Below the pieces are notes generated by a model. It did not search any database. It had not been told where the DNA came from and saw only the letters and a list, made by a program, of their open reading frames with translations. From IMG/VR virus record IMGVR_UViG_3300020084_000109, positions 1 to 23,381 of that record: a stretch of DNA of 23,381 nucleotides; one strand, written 5' to 3'. Position numbers and translations under genes: made by a program. The stretch comes from a virus. Every line of letters starts with the position of its first letter. Position 1 is the stretch's first letter. Below, piece after piece: positions 10,140 to 18,134 of the stretch.

Positions 10140-11665
10140 GCAATGACCTTTTAGAAAGAGCCAAAGCTTCTCCTAAGTTCCTAGACGAGTTAAGGGAACT
10201 CTCCAAGAAGTCCCTCTATTTTTTATCCAGAGCCATCCTCGGATTTAGCGACCTAACCCCTCACTTACACCAAGAAGTCTGTAACCGAATTCAAGATATG
10301 AGTCTTAAGCATCAGCTTGTACTCCTCCCAAGAAAACATTTCAAGAGTACCATCTCCACGATTAGTTTCCCCATTTGGATCCACATCCAAGACTTTATTC
10401 CTGAGCTCGAAATGCGAGGGAGTGATGTCAGAATATTGATTGCTAATGAGAGCTCAACTAACGCTGAGCATTTTCTTAATATTATTGAGAATTTATGGGA
10501 TACTAATGAGTTACTAGGAATCCTGTTTCCTCAATTAATTCCAGATAAGGCTAACAGAAAAAGATGGAACGCTAAAGAAATGTTGCTAAATAGAAAAGCA
10601 GTCTGGCCTGAGGCCTCTGTAGAAACAATAGGAGTAGGAGGAGCTGCTCAGAGTAGACACTACGAGATACACATTTTAGATGACCTTATAGGGAAGGAAG
10701 CTATGGAGTCAGAAGTAATCATGTCTAAAGCAATAACTTGGTTTGATTACTCGGAATCTCTTAGCGTTAGCCCCATGAGATATGTCTCCAGAGTATTAGG
10801 AACTAGGTGGAGCAAAAGAGACATATACCAGCATATAATGGAAAAAGATGCTAAAAAGTTCTCAATCTACTCTCGAGAATGTAGAGAAGAAGGTAAACCT
10901 ATTTTTCCTGAGTGGTACACCAACGAATATTTTGAGGATCTCCTTCTAAAAAATCCTGCACACTATTTTAGCCAATATTGTAATAATCCTACTGATCCTG
11001 CTTCCTGTGATTTCAAAGAGAGTTGGCTCAGATATTATGAGTTTGAGCGAGTAAGAGATAAGCTTTATATACATTTCCAAGGAGACGACAAATTAGTTCC
11101 TTTTAGCGAAATAGACATAGTCGCCGCTTTTGATCCCTCGATTGATGAAAAACCTACAGCCTCAAGAAGAGCTATAGTTTTCTGGGGAATGGACTCTAAA
11201 GAGAGATGTTTCCTTTTAGACACATATGCCTCGAGAGATACCCTCGATAAAGTTATGGATAGCATCTTCTCAATGCACTCTAAATGGCAACCTCGAGTCT
11301 TCGGAGTCGAAGCTGCTGCTCTCCAGAAAATATTCATAATTGTAATTGAGAAAGAATGCAGAATAAGAAAGAAATATATTAGTTGTACTCCCGTTAAGGT
11401 TAGCACAAACAGGAGTAAAGATGCTAGAATCAGAGACATTCTCCAGCCTATAGCAAGCGAGGGGAGGATGTTTATAAAGAGGTCTGATATTGAGTTTACT
11501 CAAGAGTTCATAGATTTCCCTCAAGGGAGAACTAAGGACATCTTGGATGCATCGGCTTATTGTATTCAGTTGCTTAGAACTCCTCAGAGCGAAGAAGAAG
11601 CTCAAGCTGAGGAAGAGTATGAAGAAAGAATGTTAAATCAAAGGAGTGACGTAACTGGGTATTGA
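10136..11665 (+). CDS. terL: Terminase large subunit
   Basis: A 509-aa packaging motor. The N-terminal ATPase has the deviant Walker A typical of phages (LLPRKHFKST, residues 63-72) and Walker B with catalytic acid (IHILDD, Asp182/Asp183). The C-terminal RNase H-like nuclease has its acidic residues in AAFDPS (Asp333), VFGVEAAA (Glu392) and KDILDASAY (Asp468/Asp471). It cuts and pumps phage DNA into the prohead, working with the small subunit and portal. Length fits the family. The acidic C-terminal tail (EEEAQAEEEYEERM) may contact the portal or other partners. The ATG overlaps the upstream stop. Confidence 0.93.
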   Translation: MSNDLLERAKASPKFLDELRELSKKSLYFLSRAILGFSDLTPHLHQEVCNRIQDMSLKHQLVLLPRKHFKSTISTISFPIWIHIQDFIPELEMRGSDVRILIANESSTNAEHFLNIIENLWDTNELLGILFPQLIPDKANRKRWNAKEMLLNRKAVWPEASVETIGVGGAAQSRHYEIHILDDLIGKEAMESEVIMSKAITWFDYSESLSVSPMRYVSRVLGTRWSKRDIYQHIMEKDAKKFSIYSRECREEGKPIFPEWYTNEYFEDLLLKNPAHYFSQYCNNPTDPASCDFKESWLRYYEFERVRDKLYIHFQGDDKLVPFSEIDIVAAFDPSIDEKPTASRRAIVFWGMDSKERCFLLDTYASRDTLDKVMDSIFSMHSKWQPRVFGVEAAALQKIFIIVIEKECRIRKKYISCTPVKVSTNRSKDARIRDILQPIASEGRMFIKRSDIEFTQEFIDFPQGRTKDILDASAYCIQLLRTPQSEEEAQAEEEYEERMLNQRSDVTGY

Positions 11666-11671
11666 GGATTT

Positions 11672-12361
11672 ATGGCTGAGGAAAAAGAAAAATCCTTCTT
11701 TGATTATCTTGGAGAATCCGTAAAGCAGAACCCCAGAATGAGATCTATAGAGAAGTACTTTCCAGGATATTCAGATGCTTTTAGTACCTCTTCGTTTTCT
11801 ACTCTTCCAGTAGTAGCTATAACCCGAGGACAGTTGATGAGTAAGTTGGGTGAGCTGGTAGAGGGTATATATTCTTCAAAAAAGGCAGCTACCTTATCAG
11901 TTGGCCAAAAAATTCCTCGTAAGTTGCTTAAGGAGGTAGATGAGTTTGAATCTTTTAAGAATCTGCCAGAGAGTAAATCTAAACAAGTAGAAGAAGGATC
12001 TTATAGAGGAGCTATATGGTCAAAAAGGAATCCATATAAATCTATGGATACAGAGAAAACAACAATAGGAATTGATTCAAAAATATTTAATCCTTCTACA
12101 TCTGCTCACGAATTTGCTCATGAGTTATACTATATGTTACCTGAGGCAGAGCAGAAATTTTTAAGTAAGACCTTTCAAAATATGTCATCTGATGATATTA
12201 ATAACTTAATAAAGAAAACAGGAACTAGATTATATAATTCTTCTGAGCTCTTCTCAGAAGCTTTCGCTCAATACTTATTAGAAGGTGATAAATCTAAATT
12301 TAAAGAATTCCCTCCTTTTGTTAGACATATAGTTAAAAAATATTATAGACTAATGAAATAA
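11672..12361 (+). CDS. HExxH zinc metalloprotease-like protein, 229 aa
   Basis: The centre holds HEFAH (residues 146-150) in a helix (SAHEFAHELYYMLPEAEQ), the zincin motif, and SELFSEAFAQYL (Glu192 and Glu196) about 45 residues later, matching the gluzincin third zinc ligand and the E-x3-E arrangement of anthrax-lethal-factor-like and phage-borne metallopeptidase domains. The N-terminal 70 residues look helical and unrelated. No signal peptide is visible, so it should act in the cytoplasm or be packaged. It follows the large terminase by 6 nt. No ordinary prohead protease lies in the capsid module, so a maturation role is conceivable but unproven; a toxin or injected protease is the alternative. 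Confidence 0.65.
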   Translation: MAEEKEKSFFDYLGESVKQNPRMRSIEKYFPGYSDAFSTSSFSTLPVVAITRGQLMSKLGELVEGIYSSKKAATLSVGQKIPRKLLKEVDEFESFKNLPESKSKQVEEGSYRGAIWSKRNPYKSMDTEKTTIGIDSKIFNPSTSAHEFAHELYYMLPEAEQKFLSKTFQNMSSDDINNLIKKTGTRLYNSSELFSEAFAQYLLEGDKSKFKEFPPFVRHIVKKYYRLMK

Positions 12362-12375
12362 AAATGGGTTAAGAT

Positions 12376-12606
12376 ATGACTAACGGATTAAACATCAACA
12401 TTTCAGAAGAACAATTTAAACAGGCTCCCGAAGGCGAACAGAACTGGATGATCTTCAAAGCAGTAGAGAAGATCGACTTGAATGGTTGTAGTTTCGGGAG
12501 ATCCTATCATAGAAAAGAAAGTTGGTCTAAGCTCGTTGCCATGTCTGGAGCATTTGGTGGGGCTCTTGTGACGGCGATAGCAATTTGGGCTTTTATATTA
12601 AAATGA
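12376..12606 (+). CDS. Membrane-anchored small protein, 76 aa
   Basis: The N-terminal 50 residues are soluble and charged (MTNGLNINISEEQFKQAPEG; EKIDLNGCSFGRSYHRKESW), and the C-terminus is one hydrophobic helix (LVAMSGAFGGALVTAIAIWA) ending in FILK. This tail-anchored form resembles small hemolysin XhlA-type or holin-associated phage proteins. Its stop overlaps the start of the M15 peptidase gene (ATGA), linking it to lysis. Function as a holin partner is inference. Confidence 0.6.
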   Translation: MTNGLNINISEEQFKQAPEGEQNWMIFKAVEKIDLNGCSFGRSYHRKESWSKLVAMSGAFGGALVTAIAIWAFILK

Positions 12607-12968
12607 AAATCACTCCAAACTTTGAAGATACTGAATTTGAATGCCATTGTGGATGCGGGGCTAAAAATATTCATGTTGGACTCGTTCACAGATTGCAGGT
12701 GGTGAGGGATATTATTGAAGATTCCATCATCATATTAAGTGGATGCAGGTGCAAGGACTGGAATGAAAAGGTTGGTGGAAAAATCGAAAGTTATCATCTT
12801 GCCTATAAAGGAAAACAGGGAGAGGCTTGTGATTGGACTACAGATGATAAGGCGAAACTGAAAAGGTTTGCTCTGTTTATGGAAGATAAGTGGAACGGAG
12901 GGTTTCATTTCTACGAAAGCAGGGGATTCATTCATTGTGATATTGGGGCAAAGAGGAGATGGACATGA
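12603..12968 (+). CDS. M15-family peptidase (endolysin)
   Basis: A 121-aa protein of the peptidase M15A (D-Ala-D-Ala carboxypeptidase / L-Ala-D-Glu endopeptidase) group. The pattern SGCRCKDWNEKVGG, then SYHLAYKGKQGEACDW, then FIHCDIG supplies the family's zinc ligands and catalytic acid (His of SYH, Asp of ACDW, His and Asp of HCD). It cleaves peptidoglycan stem peptides to release progeny. Single-domain and without a signal peptide, so it needs a holin. The ATG at 12603 overlaps the upstream stop, and the frame's earlier start at 12585 would overlap more. The CHCGCG near the N-terminus is also typical of phage M15 proteins. Confidence 0.8.
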   Translation: MKITPNFEDTEFECHCGCGAKNIHVGLVHRLQVVRDIIEDSIIILSGCRCKDWNEKVGGKIESYHLAYKGKQGEACDWTTDDKAKLKRFALFMEDKWNGGFHFYESRGFIHCDIGAKRRWT

Positions 12969-12986
12969 GAGGGGGGAACTAAAGTG

Positions 12987-13217
12987 ATGGGTTGCAAACA
13001 ATGTAATACAACGGTAGGAGAATGGGGATGTCCTATACACAGTCCTAACCTATTTGTAAGAGAAAAAGATATCTGTCCTTTTGGCTGTCCAGTATGTCAG
13101 GGTAGGGGGTTTGTTCAAGGGGGATTCTATTCAACTACCATTGGAGTTTGGGCTTCCGGAGACCTTTCAACAGAACCATGCCGATCTTGTAATGGAACTG
13201 GTGTTCTTTGGAGGTAG
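12987..13217 (+). CDS. Cysteine-rich zinc-binding protein, DnaJ-like motifs, 76 aa
   Basis: Two CxxCxGxG motifs (CPVCQGRGF and CRSCNGTGV) match one half of the DnaJ zinc-finger repeat. An additional N-terminal pair (CKQC) and CPFGC give eight or more cysteines. Small proteins of this type are frequent in phages near lysis genes, but their role is unknown; folding or protein-protein contact is inferred. The start may be the GTG at 12984 or ATG at 12987; a G-rich AGGGGGG lies upstream. Confidence 0.6.
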   Translation: MGCKQCNTTVGEWGCPIHSPNLFVREKDICPFGCPVCQGRGFVQGGFYSTTIGVWASGDLSTEPCRSCNGTGVLWR

Positions 13218-13220
13218 AAC

Positions 13221-13517
13221 ATGAGAGAGAAACTTATCGTCTTAGGTATTGTCTTTGGACTTATCGCTTCTGTCTGGGCGGCAAATGAATATCTTGACCG
13301 TTACCAACTATGTGCAGATGCTAAACAGACGCAGAAGATGAATGAGTATAAGTTTAAATCCATAGATCTACGAACCATCAACCAGCAGATTTATGAACTC
13401 CAGAAACAATTCGGGGTTAATCCAAAGGATAATGAGAAGGCCGCAGAGTTGGAGAAGTTGAAGCAGGAGAGGAAACAGATAGAAGATGAAATGATGGATT
13501 TGAAGAAGAAGAAATGA
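13221..13517 (+). CDS. Membrane-anchored coiled-coil protein (possible i-spanin)
   Basis: A 98-aa protein with an N-terminal hydrophobic helix (LIVLGIVFGLIASVWAA) and a long charged coiled coil rich in Gln, Glu and Lys (RTINQQIYELQKQFGVNPKD; LEKLKQERKQIEDEMMDLKK). One membrane helix followed by periplasmic coiled coil is the layout of Rz-type inner-membrane spanins. The lipoprotein gene at 13767 would be a candidate outer partner, though spanin partners usually overlap or nest and this one is two genes away. The ATG follows GGAGG. Assignment by architecture and neighbours. Confidence 0.5.
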   Translation: MREKLIVLGIVFGLIASVWAANEYLDRYQLCADAKQTQKMNEYKFKSIDLRTINQQIYELQKQFGVNPKDNEKAAELEKLKQERKQIEDEMMDLKKKK

Positions 13518-13533
13518 GAGGATGTGATACCCA

Positions 13534-13755
13534 ATGTTTACGAAACTCTGGACAATCAAGTTATCAGACTGGCAGAGGGGATTAGCGATTGCTATTCTAA
13601 CCACACCGTTGACCATTATCTATGATTCAGTATCCACGGAAGCGTTGACTTTTGATTGGCGAAAGATCATAGCAGCAGCGATAGCGGGAGGGATAGCGTA
13701 TATCCTGAAGAACTTACTCACGGGGCAACAGGGGAATATGCTTCGAAATACATGA
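13534..13755 (+). CDS. Holin-like membrane protein, 73 aa
   Basis: Two hydrophobic spans (LAIAILTTPLTIIYD and IIAAAIAGGIAYIL) separated by a short polar loop with WRK, with a short N-terminus (MFTKLWTIKLSDWQRG) and charged end. The size, two spans and the DWQRG lead are typical of small phage holins found beside M15 peptidases. It would make pores that let the endolysin out. Its stop lies just before the lipoprotein's ribosome site. Confidence 0.6.
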   Translation: MFTKLWTIKLSDWQRGLAIAILTTPLTIIYDSVSTEALTFDWRKIIAAAIAGGIAYILKNLLTGQQGNMLRNT

Positions 13756-13766
13756 AAGGAGAATTT

Positions 13767-14126
13767 ATGAAACAAAAACTTCAATGGTTCTTAGTTACAG
13801 TCCTAATGCTAACTCTCTTAAGCTGTACTACTACACAAGAAAAGTGGAACGAACTAACTCCTGACGAGAAAGCACGCATCATCATAGGGGATATTCAAGC
13901 TCAGTTAGACGGAGCTTTCGACTCTGCTAAGCTACAAATAGGACATAAGCCTGAATGGAAAACAAAAGCAGTCCCCGCCTTTGATATGGCTAACAAAGCT
14001 ATAGCAGATGTGATTAAGATAGGCAAAACCAAGCCTCTCGATCCTGCTATGGTTTACATGATGGTTCAAACTCAAGTATCTAATGCTCTCAACCTTTGTG
14101 TCCAACTCGGATGGATAAAAAAATAA
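13767..14126 (+). CDS. Small lipoprotein, 119 aa
   Basis: The N-terminus MKQKLQWFLVTVLMLTLLSC is a textbook lipoprotein signal peptide with the lipobox LLSC. The ATG at 13767 has AAAGGAG upstream; the longer frame from 13656 overlaps the holin-like gene and lacks this site. The mature part is helical (ELTPDEKARIIIGDIQAQLD; DMANKAIADVIKIGKTK) and longer than usual Rz1-type o-spanins. It may be an outer-membrane lysis partner or an exclusion lipoprotein. The clear lipobox argues for a diderm host. Confidence 0.65.
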   Translation: MKQKLQWFLVTVLMLTLLSCTTTQEKWNELTPDEKARIIIGDIQAQLDGAFDSAKLQIGHKPEWKTKAVPAFDMANKAIADVIKIGKTKPLDPAMVYMMVQTQVSNALNLCVQLGWIKK

Positions 14127-14135
14127 GGAGGTCTT

Positions 14136-14300
14136 ATGGATGCAGTAATGATTATCAACTTGGTAAACGCTTTACTCGGTGTAGCTTTTAGGCTTCATAA
14201 CTCCATACAGCAAGTTCAAGGGACTCAGCCTATTCCAACATGGGATGAACTTGTAGATCAAAACAAGCTCTTACAATCTAAAATAGATGCTGAAAAATAG
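14136..14300 (+). CDS. Small hypothetical protein, 54 aa
   Basis: It begins MDAVMIINLVNALLGVAFRL, a moderately hydrophobic helix, and ends in a charged helix (LVDQNKLLQSKIDAEK). TAAGGAGGTCTT precedes the ATG at 14136. It may be a peripheral membrane or structural protein; no family is recognised. It directly precedes a lysine-rich micropeptide. Confidence 0.65.
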   Translation: MDAVMIINLVNALLGVAFRLHNSIQQVQGTQPIPTWDELVDQNKLLQSKIDAEK

Positions 14301-14316
14301 CAAAGGAGGTGATCTT

Positions 14317-14376
14317 ATGCCATGCAAAGGTAAAAAAGGTAAAAAAGGTAAAAAAGCTGTAAAAGGAAGGAAGTAA
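14317..14376 (+). CDS. Lysine-rich micropeptide, 19 aa
   Basis: The peptide MPCKGKKGKKGKKAVKGRK is almost wholly basic and glycine-rich (10 Lys, 1 Arg). It has one of the best ribosome sites in the window (AAAGGAGGTGATCTT) and its stop overlaps the portal start (TAATG). The nucleotide repeat GGTAAAAAA occurs three times. It could neutralise or bind DNA or RNA, or be a coupled leader controlling portal translation; no named family is known to me. Confidence 0.6.
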   Translation: MPCKGKKGKKGKKAVKGRK

Positions 14377-16286
14377 TGATTAAGTTACTCAATATCTCAC
14401 CAGATAAGCGTAAGAAAATAGAATCTCACTTTGAGGAAGAAATCTTAAATGCTTTAAGTGGTCGAAGTGGATTTCTCACCAAATGTGAAAAATGGAGAAA
14501 GAACTTCGAAGGAGAACCCGACAGGGAGATTAAAAACTTTCCTTGGGAGAAAGCTTCTAACATAGTTATCCCTATCCAAGCCATGACCGCTAATGCTTTC
14601 GTAGCTCGTCAATATAACACCATGTTTCAGATATCTCCTTTTTGGACAGCTAAACCCAAAAACTCTAAATGGGTCGAGCATGCAGTTCCTACTCAAAACG
14701 CTCTTGAGTACTACCAACACGATGAGATGAAGTTTCCTATAACTACAATTCCCTGGATGTATGATAAAGCTAACCTCGGAACAGGTGTGGCTAAGTTAAT
14801 CTGGCTAAGTGAACGAATCTATGATAAAAGATACTCTGACGATGGAGAGATTGTTGAAGATAACTACCTTGAAGATGGTCCTAGATTCCTCACAATAGCA
14901 ATAGAAGACTTCATATTTCCTATTGACTCCATCCAGGATATACAGCTTACGCCTTGGATAGGGCATAGATTCAGAATCACTTGGGATAAGATAGATGCTC
15001 GAAGTAGGAAAGTAGCCGAAACCAAGGAGCCCATTTACATAAATACTGAGGAACTCAAAAATAAATTCCTAACTTGGGCTACCTCTCGAGTTGAGAAACA
15101 AGAAGAAATTGAAAAACTAGCCAGAACTCGTATGTTCTCACACGAACATGAGCTATTTGAAATCTGGTGTAATTATGACTACGATGATGATGGGAGGGTA
15201 GAAAAGTGTTGTTTTACTTTTCATAACTCAGCCGAAGATCCAAACATTAGTTTAACCCTCATTCGCCCCATTCTTAATCCTTGGGAACACCGAAAGAGGC
15301 CCTTCTTAGTCGACAAATGTTTCGAGCGTCCCCATAGAATCCTCGGCATCGGATATGGACAAAGACTTGAGAGATTGCAAGAAGGAATGTGTACGACGGC
15401 TAATCAAGCCATAGATAACTGGACAGTAGCTAATGCTCGAGCAATTACATATAAAAAGGGCTTAGGAATAAAAACTCCATTTAAGCTCTGGCCAGGGAGA
15501 GCTATAGCCGTAAACGAGCATACAGATATAAATGCTTTTCAACTCGGAGATATTTATCCCTCAGGTAACATGATTATTAACTTCCTCAAAGACGTTAGCG
15601 AGAGAATAACTGGAGTTAGCGAATACTGGATGGGGCAAGAAAGCTCCACCGTTGGTTCGAGTGCTACAGCTACCTCCACCCTTGCGTTAATTCAAGAAGG
15701 TAATAAGTTATTCGATTTCATGATGAAGGGCACTCGTAACACGCTTAACGAAATAGCTTACCTCCTTTATATGTACCTAAGACAAATGAAGCCCTCAGGC
15801 ACAGTTTATCCTCTCTTAGGTCCTGAAGAAGGAACCTTAGTCGAACAAACTTGGTTAGCTATGGAAGGAGACGTGAGAAAGTGCATGGAGTTTGATTTAA
15901 CTTCTTCCTCTTCAGCTACAAACAAAATTGTTGAAAGACAGAGTTGGATGGAATATTTTAACCTAATACTTGGTTATTATAACAAAATCTTTGAAGCCTC
16001 AGCTATCTTCTTCGACCCCCAAGCTCCTCTTGAGCTTAAAATGGTAGTCTCAGAGATGATGGTGAGTGCTCACTTAATTATGAAGAGAATCAGTCAAAAT
16101 TGGGATATTAAAGACATAGATAGAGTCCTATTTAACCCAGAAACTCTCATCTCGATGCAAGTAGCTCAACAAACTTTAGGTCAAGGAGGTATACTTAGTG
16201 GACAGGGATCTAGCGATAGAGGAAATAGAGGGATTGGAGGACTTGGCTACCCACATAGGATACAGAGTGATAATAGAGGAGCTTAA
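14376..16286 (+). CDS. Portal protein, 636 aa
   Basis: A large portal of the P22-like / Bacteroidota-phage-like type. Typical parts are the N-terminal SNIVIPIQAMTANAFVARQY, the central RLQEGMCTTANQAIDNWTVA (channel and stem region) and ITGVSEYWMGQESSTVGSSA with TATSTLALIQEGNKLFDFM. This last 'TGVS...ATAT..LLQEG' segment is highly characteristic of portals. The ring of 12 copies sits at the capsid vertex through which DNA is packaged and ejected. The C-terminus is Gly/Gln-rich (GQGGILSGQGSSDRGNRG). Start overlaps the micropeptide stop. It is separated from the large terminase by the lysis cassette. Confidence 0.88.
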   Translation: MIKLLNISPDKRKKIESHFEEEILNALSGRSGFLTKCEKWRKNFEGEPDREIKNFPWEKASNIVIPIQAMTANAFVARQYNTMFQISPFWTAKPKNSKWVEHAVPTQNALEYYQHDEMKFPITTIPWMYDKANLGTGVAKLIWLSERIYDKRYSDDGEIVEDNYLEDGPRFLTIAIEDFIFPIDSIQDIQLTPWIGHRFRITWDKIDARSRKVAETKEPIYINTEELKNKFLTWATSRVEKQEEIEKLARTRMFSHEHELFEIWCNYDYDDDGRVEKCCFTFHNSAEDPNISLTLIRPILNPWEHRKRPFLVDKCFERPHRILGIGYGQRLERLQEGMCTTANQAIDNWTVANARAITYKKGLGIKTPFKLWPGRAIAVNEHTDINAFQLGDIYPSGNMIINFLKDVSERITGVSEYWMGQESSTVGSSATATSTLALIQEGNKLFDFMMKGTRNTLNEIAYLLYMYLRQMKPSGTVYPLLGPEEGTLVEQTWLAMEGDVRKCMEFDLTSSSSATNKIVERQSWMEYFNLILGYYNKIFEASAIFFDPQAPLELKMVVSEMMVSAHLIMKRISQNWDIKDIDRVLFNPETLISMQVAQQTLGQGGILSGQGSSDRGNRGIGGLGYPHRIQSDNRGA

Positions 16287-16467
16287 GTCTCACTTATCCC
16301 ACTGTATTCAAGGAGTAAGAGAAGCTAAAGATTGGAGTGACCATTTAGTATGGGAAGCCAGAGCAAGCTTGATCGAAGAGATGATACCCCTAAGGGCGAC
16401 TCTATTAGAACAAGATAGAGAAAGTAAAAGACAACAAACATTAGAAAAGGAGGATCAAAATGACTAA
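16198..16467 (+). CDS. Small head-module protein, 89 aa
   Basis: A helical, charged protein starting MDRDLAIEEIEGLEDLATHI. GTG at 16198 is the start, supported by AAGGAGGTATACTTA inside the portal gene, so the first 89 nt overlap the portal in another frame. It has no known domain; a position between portal and scaffold suggests a structural or assembly factor. It overlaps the scaffold start by 8 nt. Confidence 0.65.
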   Translation: MDRDLAIEEIEGLEDLATHIGYRVIIEELKSHLSHCIQGVREAKDWSDHLVWEARASLIEEMIPLRATLLEQDRESKRQQTLEKEDQND

Positions 16468-17179
16468 CGGAGTGAAATTAGACGAACAAGGAAATCCAAT
16501 ATTAACAGAACCAACAGAACCATCTAAGCCACCTACAGTTATAGATGGCGAAGGAATTCCAGAGTCCCTTAAAGGCCGATCAGTTAAGGAAGTAGTAGAA
16601 TTACTCTTAAACACGAGCACGGAACTCGAAAGAGCTAAATCTACCCTCGGACAACAACAAGTAGAGATAGATAAACTTAAATCTCGTCCTACTTTCGAAC
16701 CAGTTCCCACTGAGGCTGATAGGAGGAAAGCCAAAGAAACTGAATTCGTAAATGATCCAGTAACTTTTATTGATAAGCACTACGATGAAAGAATGAAACC
16801 TTTGGCTGATGAATACTTTAAAGGTCAAGCTGAACTTCAATATCAGATGCTTAAGAACGACAAAGAACGTTATCCTGATTTTAATAACCTTGATAAGGAT
16901 ATTAGAGGATACTTAGAAAAAATGCCCGTAGAGGTCCAAGCTAATCCAGTAGCTATAGATTGGGCTTATAAAATGTCCAGATATCCCGTTCTTGAGAAGA
17001 TAGCTAGAGAAAGCAAAGTTAGAGAAGGTCTTCATAGTGAAACAGGAGGAAGTACTCCTCCTAAACCTACTCAAAGAAAAGAATTAGACACAGAAGAAAA
17101 AGCAGTAGCTGCTCGTTTTGGGATGACAGAGGAAGAATACATTAAATTTAGTGGTAAAGGTAACATTGATGAATTTTAA
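16460..17179 (+). CDS. Scaffolding-like protein, 239 aa
   Basis: A low-complexity, proline-rich N-terminus (PTEPSKPPTVIDGEG) leads to charged helices with heptad-like spacing (VELLLNTSTELERAKSTLGQ; EIDKLKS), then a helical middle (FIDKHYDERMKPLADEYFKG) and a basic/acidic C-terminus ending AARFGMTEEEYIKFSGKGNI. This design and its position just before the capsid genes fit a scaffold protein, which organises capsid subunits and is later removed. The C-terminal short helical motif is typical of the capsid-binding end. It has a good ribosome site (AAAAGGAGG). Confidence 0.7.
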   Translation: MTNGVKLDEQGNPILTEPTEPSKPPTVIDGEGIPESLKGRSVKEVVELLLNTSTELERAKSTLGQQQVEIDKLKSRPTFEPVPTEADRRKAKETEFVNDPVTFIDKHYDERMKPLADEYFKGQAELQYQMLKNDKERYPDFNNLDKDIRGYLEKMPVEVQANPVAIDWAYKMSRYPVLEKIARESKVREGLHSETGGSTPPKPTQRKELDTEEKAVAARFGMTEEEYIKFSGKGNIDEF

Positions 17180-17189
17180 GGAGGCTAAA

Positions 17190-17576
17190 ATGGCTATAGA
17201 GCAACAAAAATTGAGCGATAAAGAAATTAAGGAGCAAGTTAAAGAATTTAGCGACAAAAACATGGATATTCTAAGCGTTCAAAACAAGGATCCCAACTTT
17301 ACTTATAGATGGGTAAACACTCATAAGCAGAACCTAGAGATGAAAAAAGTTCGAGGTTGGGAAGTAGTTAACGACAAAAATATTAAGTCCTTCACCAGTT
17401 CTACTGACTCCTCTCACACCCTAGGAGACGTAGTCTTATGTAAGATGCCAAAAGCAAAGTACGAAAAAATGATGAGAGATAGACGAGAGCTGGGAGAAGC
17501 AAGAAGAAAAGCAGTTAAATCTAACTTTAGAGCTGAAGCAGAAAACTTAGGAATCAAGACTTTTGATGAAAGATAA
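17190..17576 (+). CDS. Conserved-type capsid-module protein, 128 aa
   Basis: The start is placed at ATG 17190 (AAGGAGGCTAAA upstream); the open frame reaches to 17151 but overlaps the scaffold gene. It has NKDPNFTYRWVNTHKQNLEM and VRGWEVVNDK, the 'P.F.YRWVN...GWE' signature of a family of phage proteins located just before the major capsid gene, of unknown function. The C-terminal half is a highly charged helix (KYEKMMRDRRELGEARRKAV). A capsid-associated or scaffolding role is suggested by position. Confidence 0.65.
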   Translation: MAIEQQKLSDKEIKEQVKEFSDKNMDILSVQNKDPNFTYRWVNTHKQNLEMKKVRGWEVVNDKNIKSFTSSTDSSHTLGDVVLCKMPKAKYEKMMRDRRELGEARRKAVKSNFRAEAENLGIKTFDER

Positions 17577-17606
17577 ACTCATAATATGTAAGGAGGTGAA
17601 AATAAT

Positions 17607-18116
17607 ATGGCTACTTTGACCTTAAATAGAGCCCGAGTTGCTCGAACAATAAGTGGTAACTCTCCAATGATTATGACTTTTCCTGAAGCTGCCTCCCAGT
17701 CGTTTAAAGCTGGTGAGTTTGTTTATTTAGTCTCAGGTAAAGTAACTGTCTGTGATTATAACTCAGCTCTCATCTTAGGTATGGCAGCTGCTGATGCATC
17801 AGGGACTACAGATAAAGCTTGTCCAGTTTACGCCGCCAATGATGATACTATTTTTGAACTGCACAAAGCTGATGGAGCTCCTGGAGCAGGCACAGCCACC
17901 ACTGGGTCAGCTACAGCTATCACCGATGTTGGAAAGCAGTTTGGTCTTTACAGAAACACAACGCTTAAATATTGGTGGGTAGCAGCTGGAACCTTTGGAG
18001 GTAATGAGAGAGTTGTAGTTGTTGATTTATCTAACTTCGACGCTGTGGGGGATACTGGAGGTAGATTACTCTGTATCGTCCATGGGAGAAATCGTCAGTT
18101 GTTTTCGACTTCATAA
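17607..18116 (+). CDS. Capsid decoration-like protein, 169 aa
   Basis: A beta-rich, Ala/Gly/Thr-rich protein (FKAGEFVYLVSGKVTVCDYN; ATTGSATAITDVGKQFGLYR). It resembles the small capsid-cementing proteins that precede the major capsid gene in many siphophages and podophages, but not strongly enough to name the family. Located 18 nt before the major capsid gene with TAAGGAGGTGAA upstream of its ATG. Alternative: a minor head protein. Confidence 0.6.
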   Translation: MATLTLNRARVARTISGNSPMIMTFPEAASQSFKAGEFVYLVSGKVTVCDYNSALILGMAAADASGTTDKACPVYAANDDTIFELHKADGAPGAGTATTGSATAITDVGKQFGLYRNTTLKYWWVAAGTFGGNERVVVVDLSNFDAVGDTGGRLLCIVHGRNRQLFSTS

Positions 18117-18134
18117 TAAAGGAGGTGAAAAAAT

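Noticed and set aside
11065-11605. Long minus-strand frames opposite the large terminase
   Set aside because: They are shadows of the terminase codon pattern; the terminase has clear motifs on the plus strand.
14190-14220. Resemblance of TTCATAACTCCATACAGC to the decamer repeats
   Set aside because: It lies in a small coding gene, is a single copy with no 10-bp periodicity, and may be chance.
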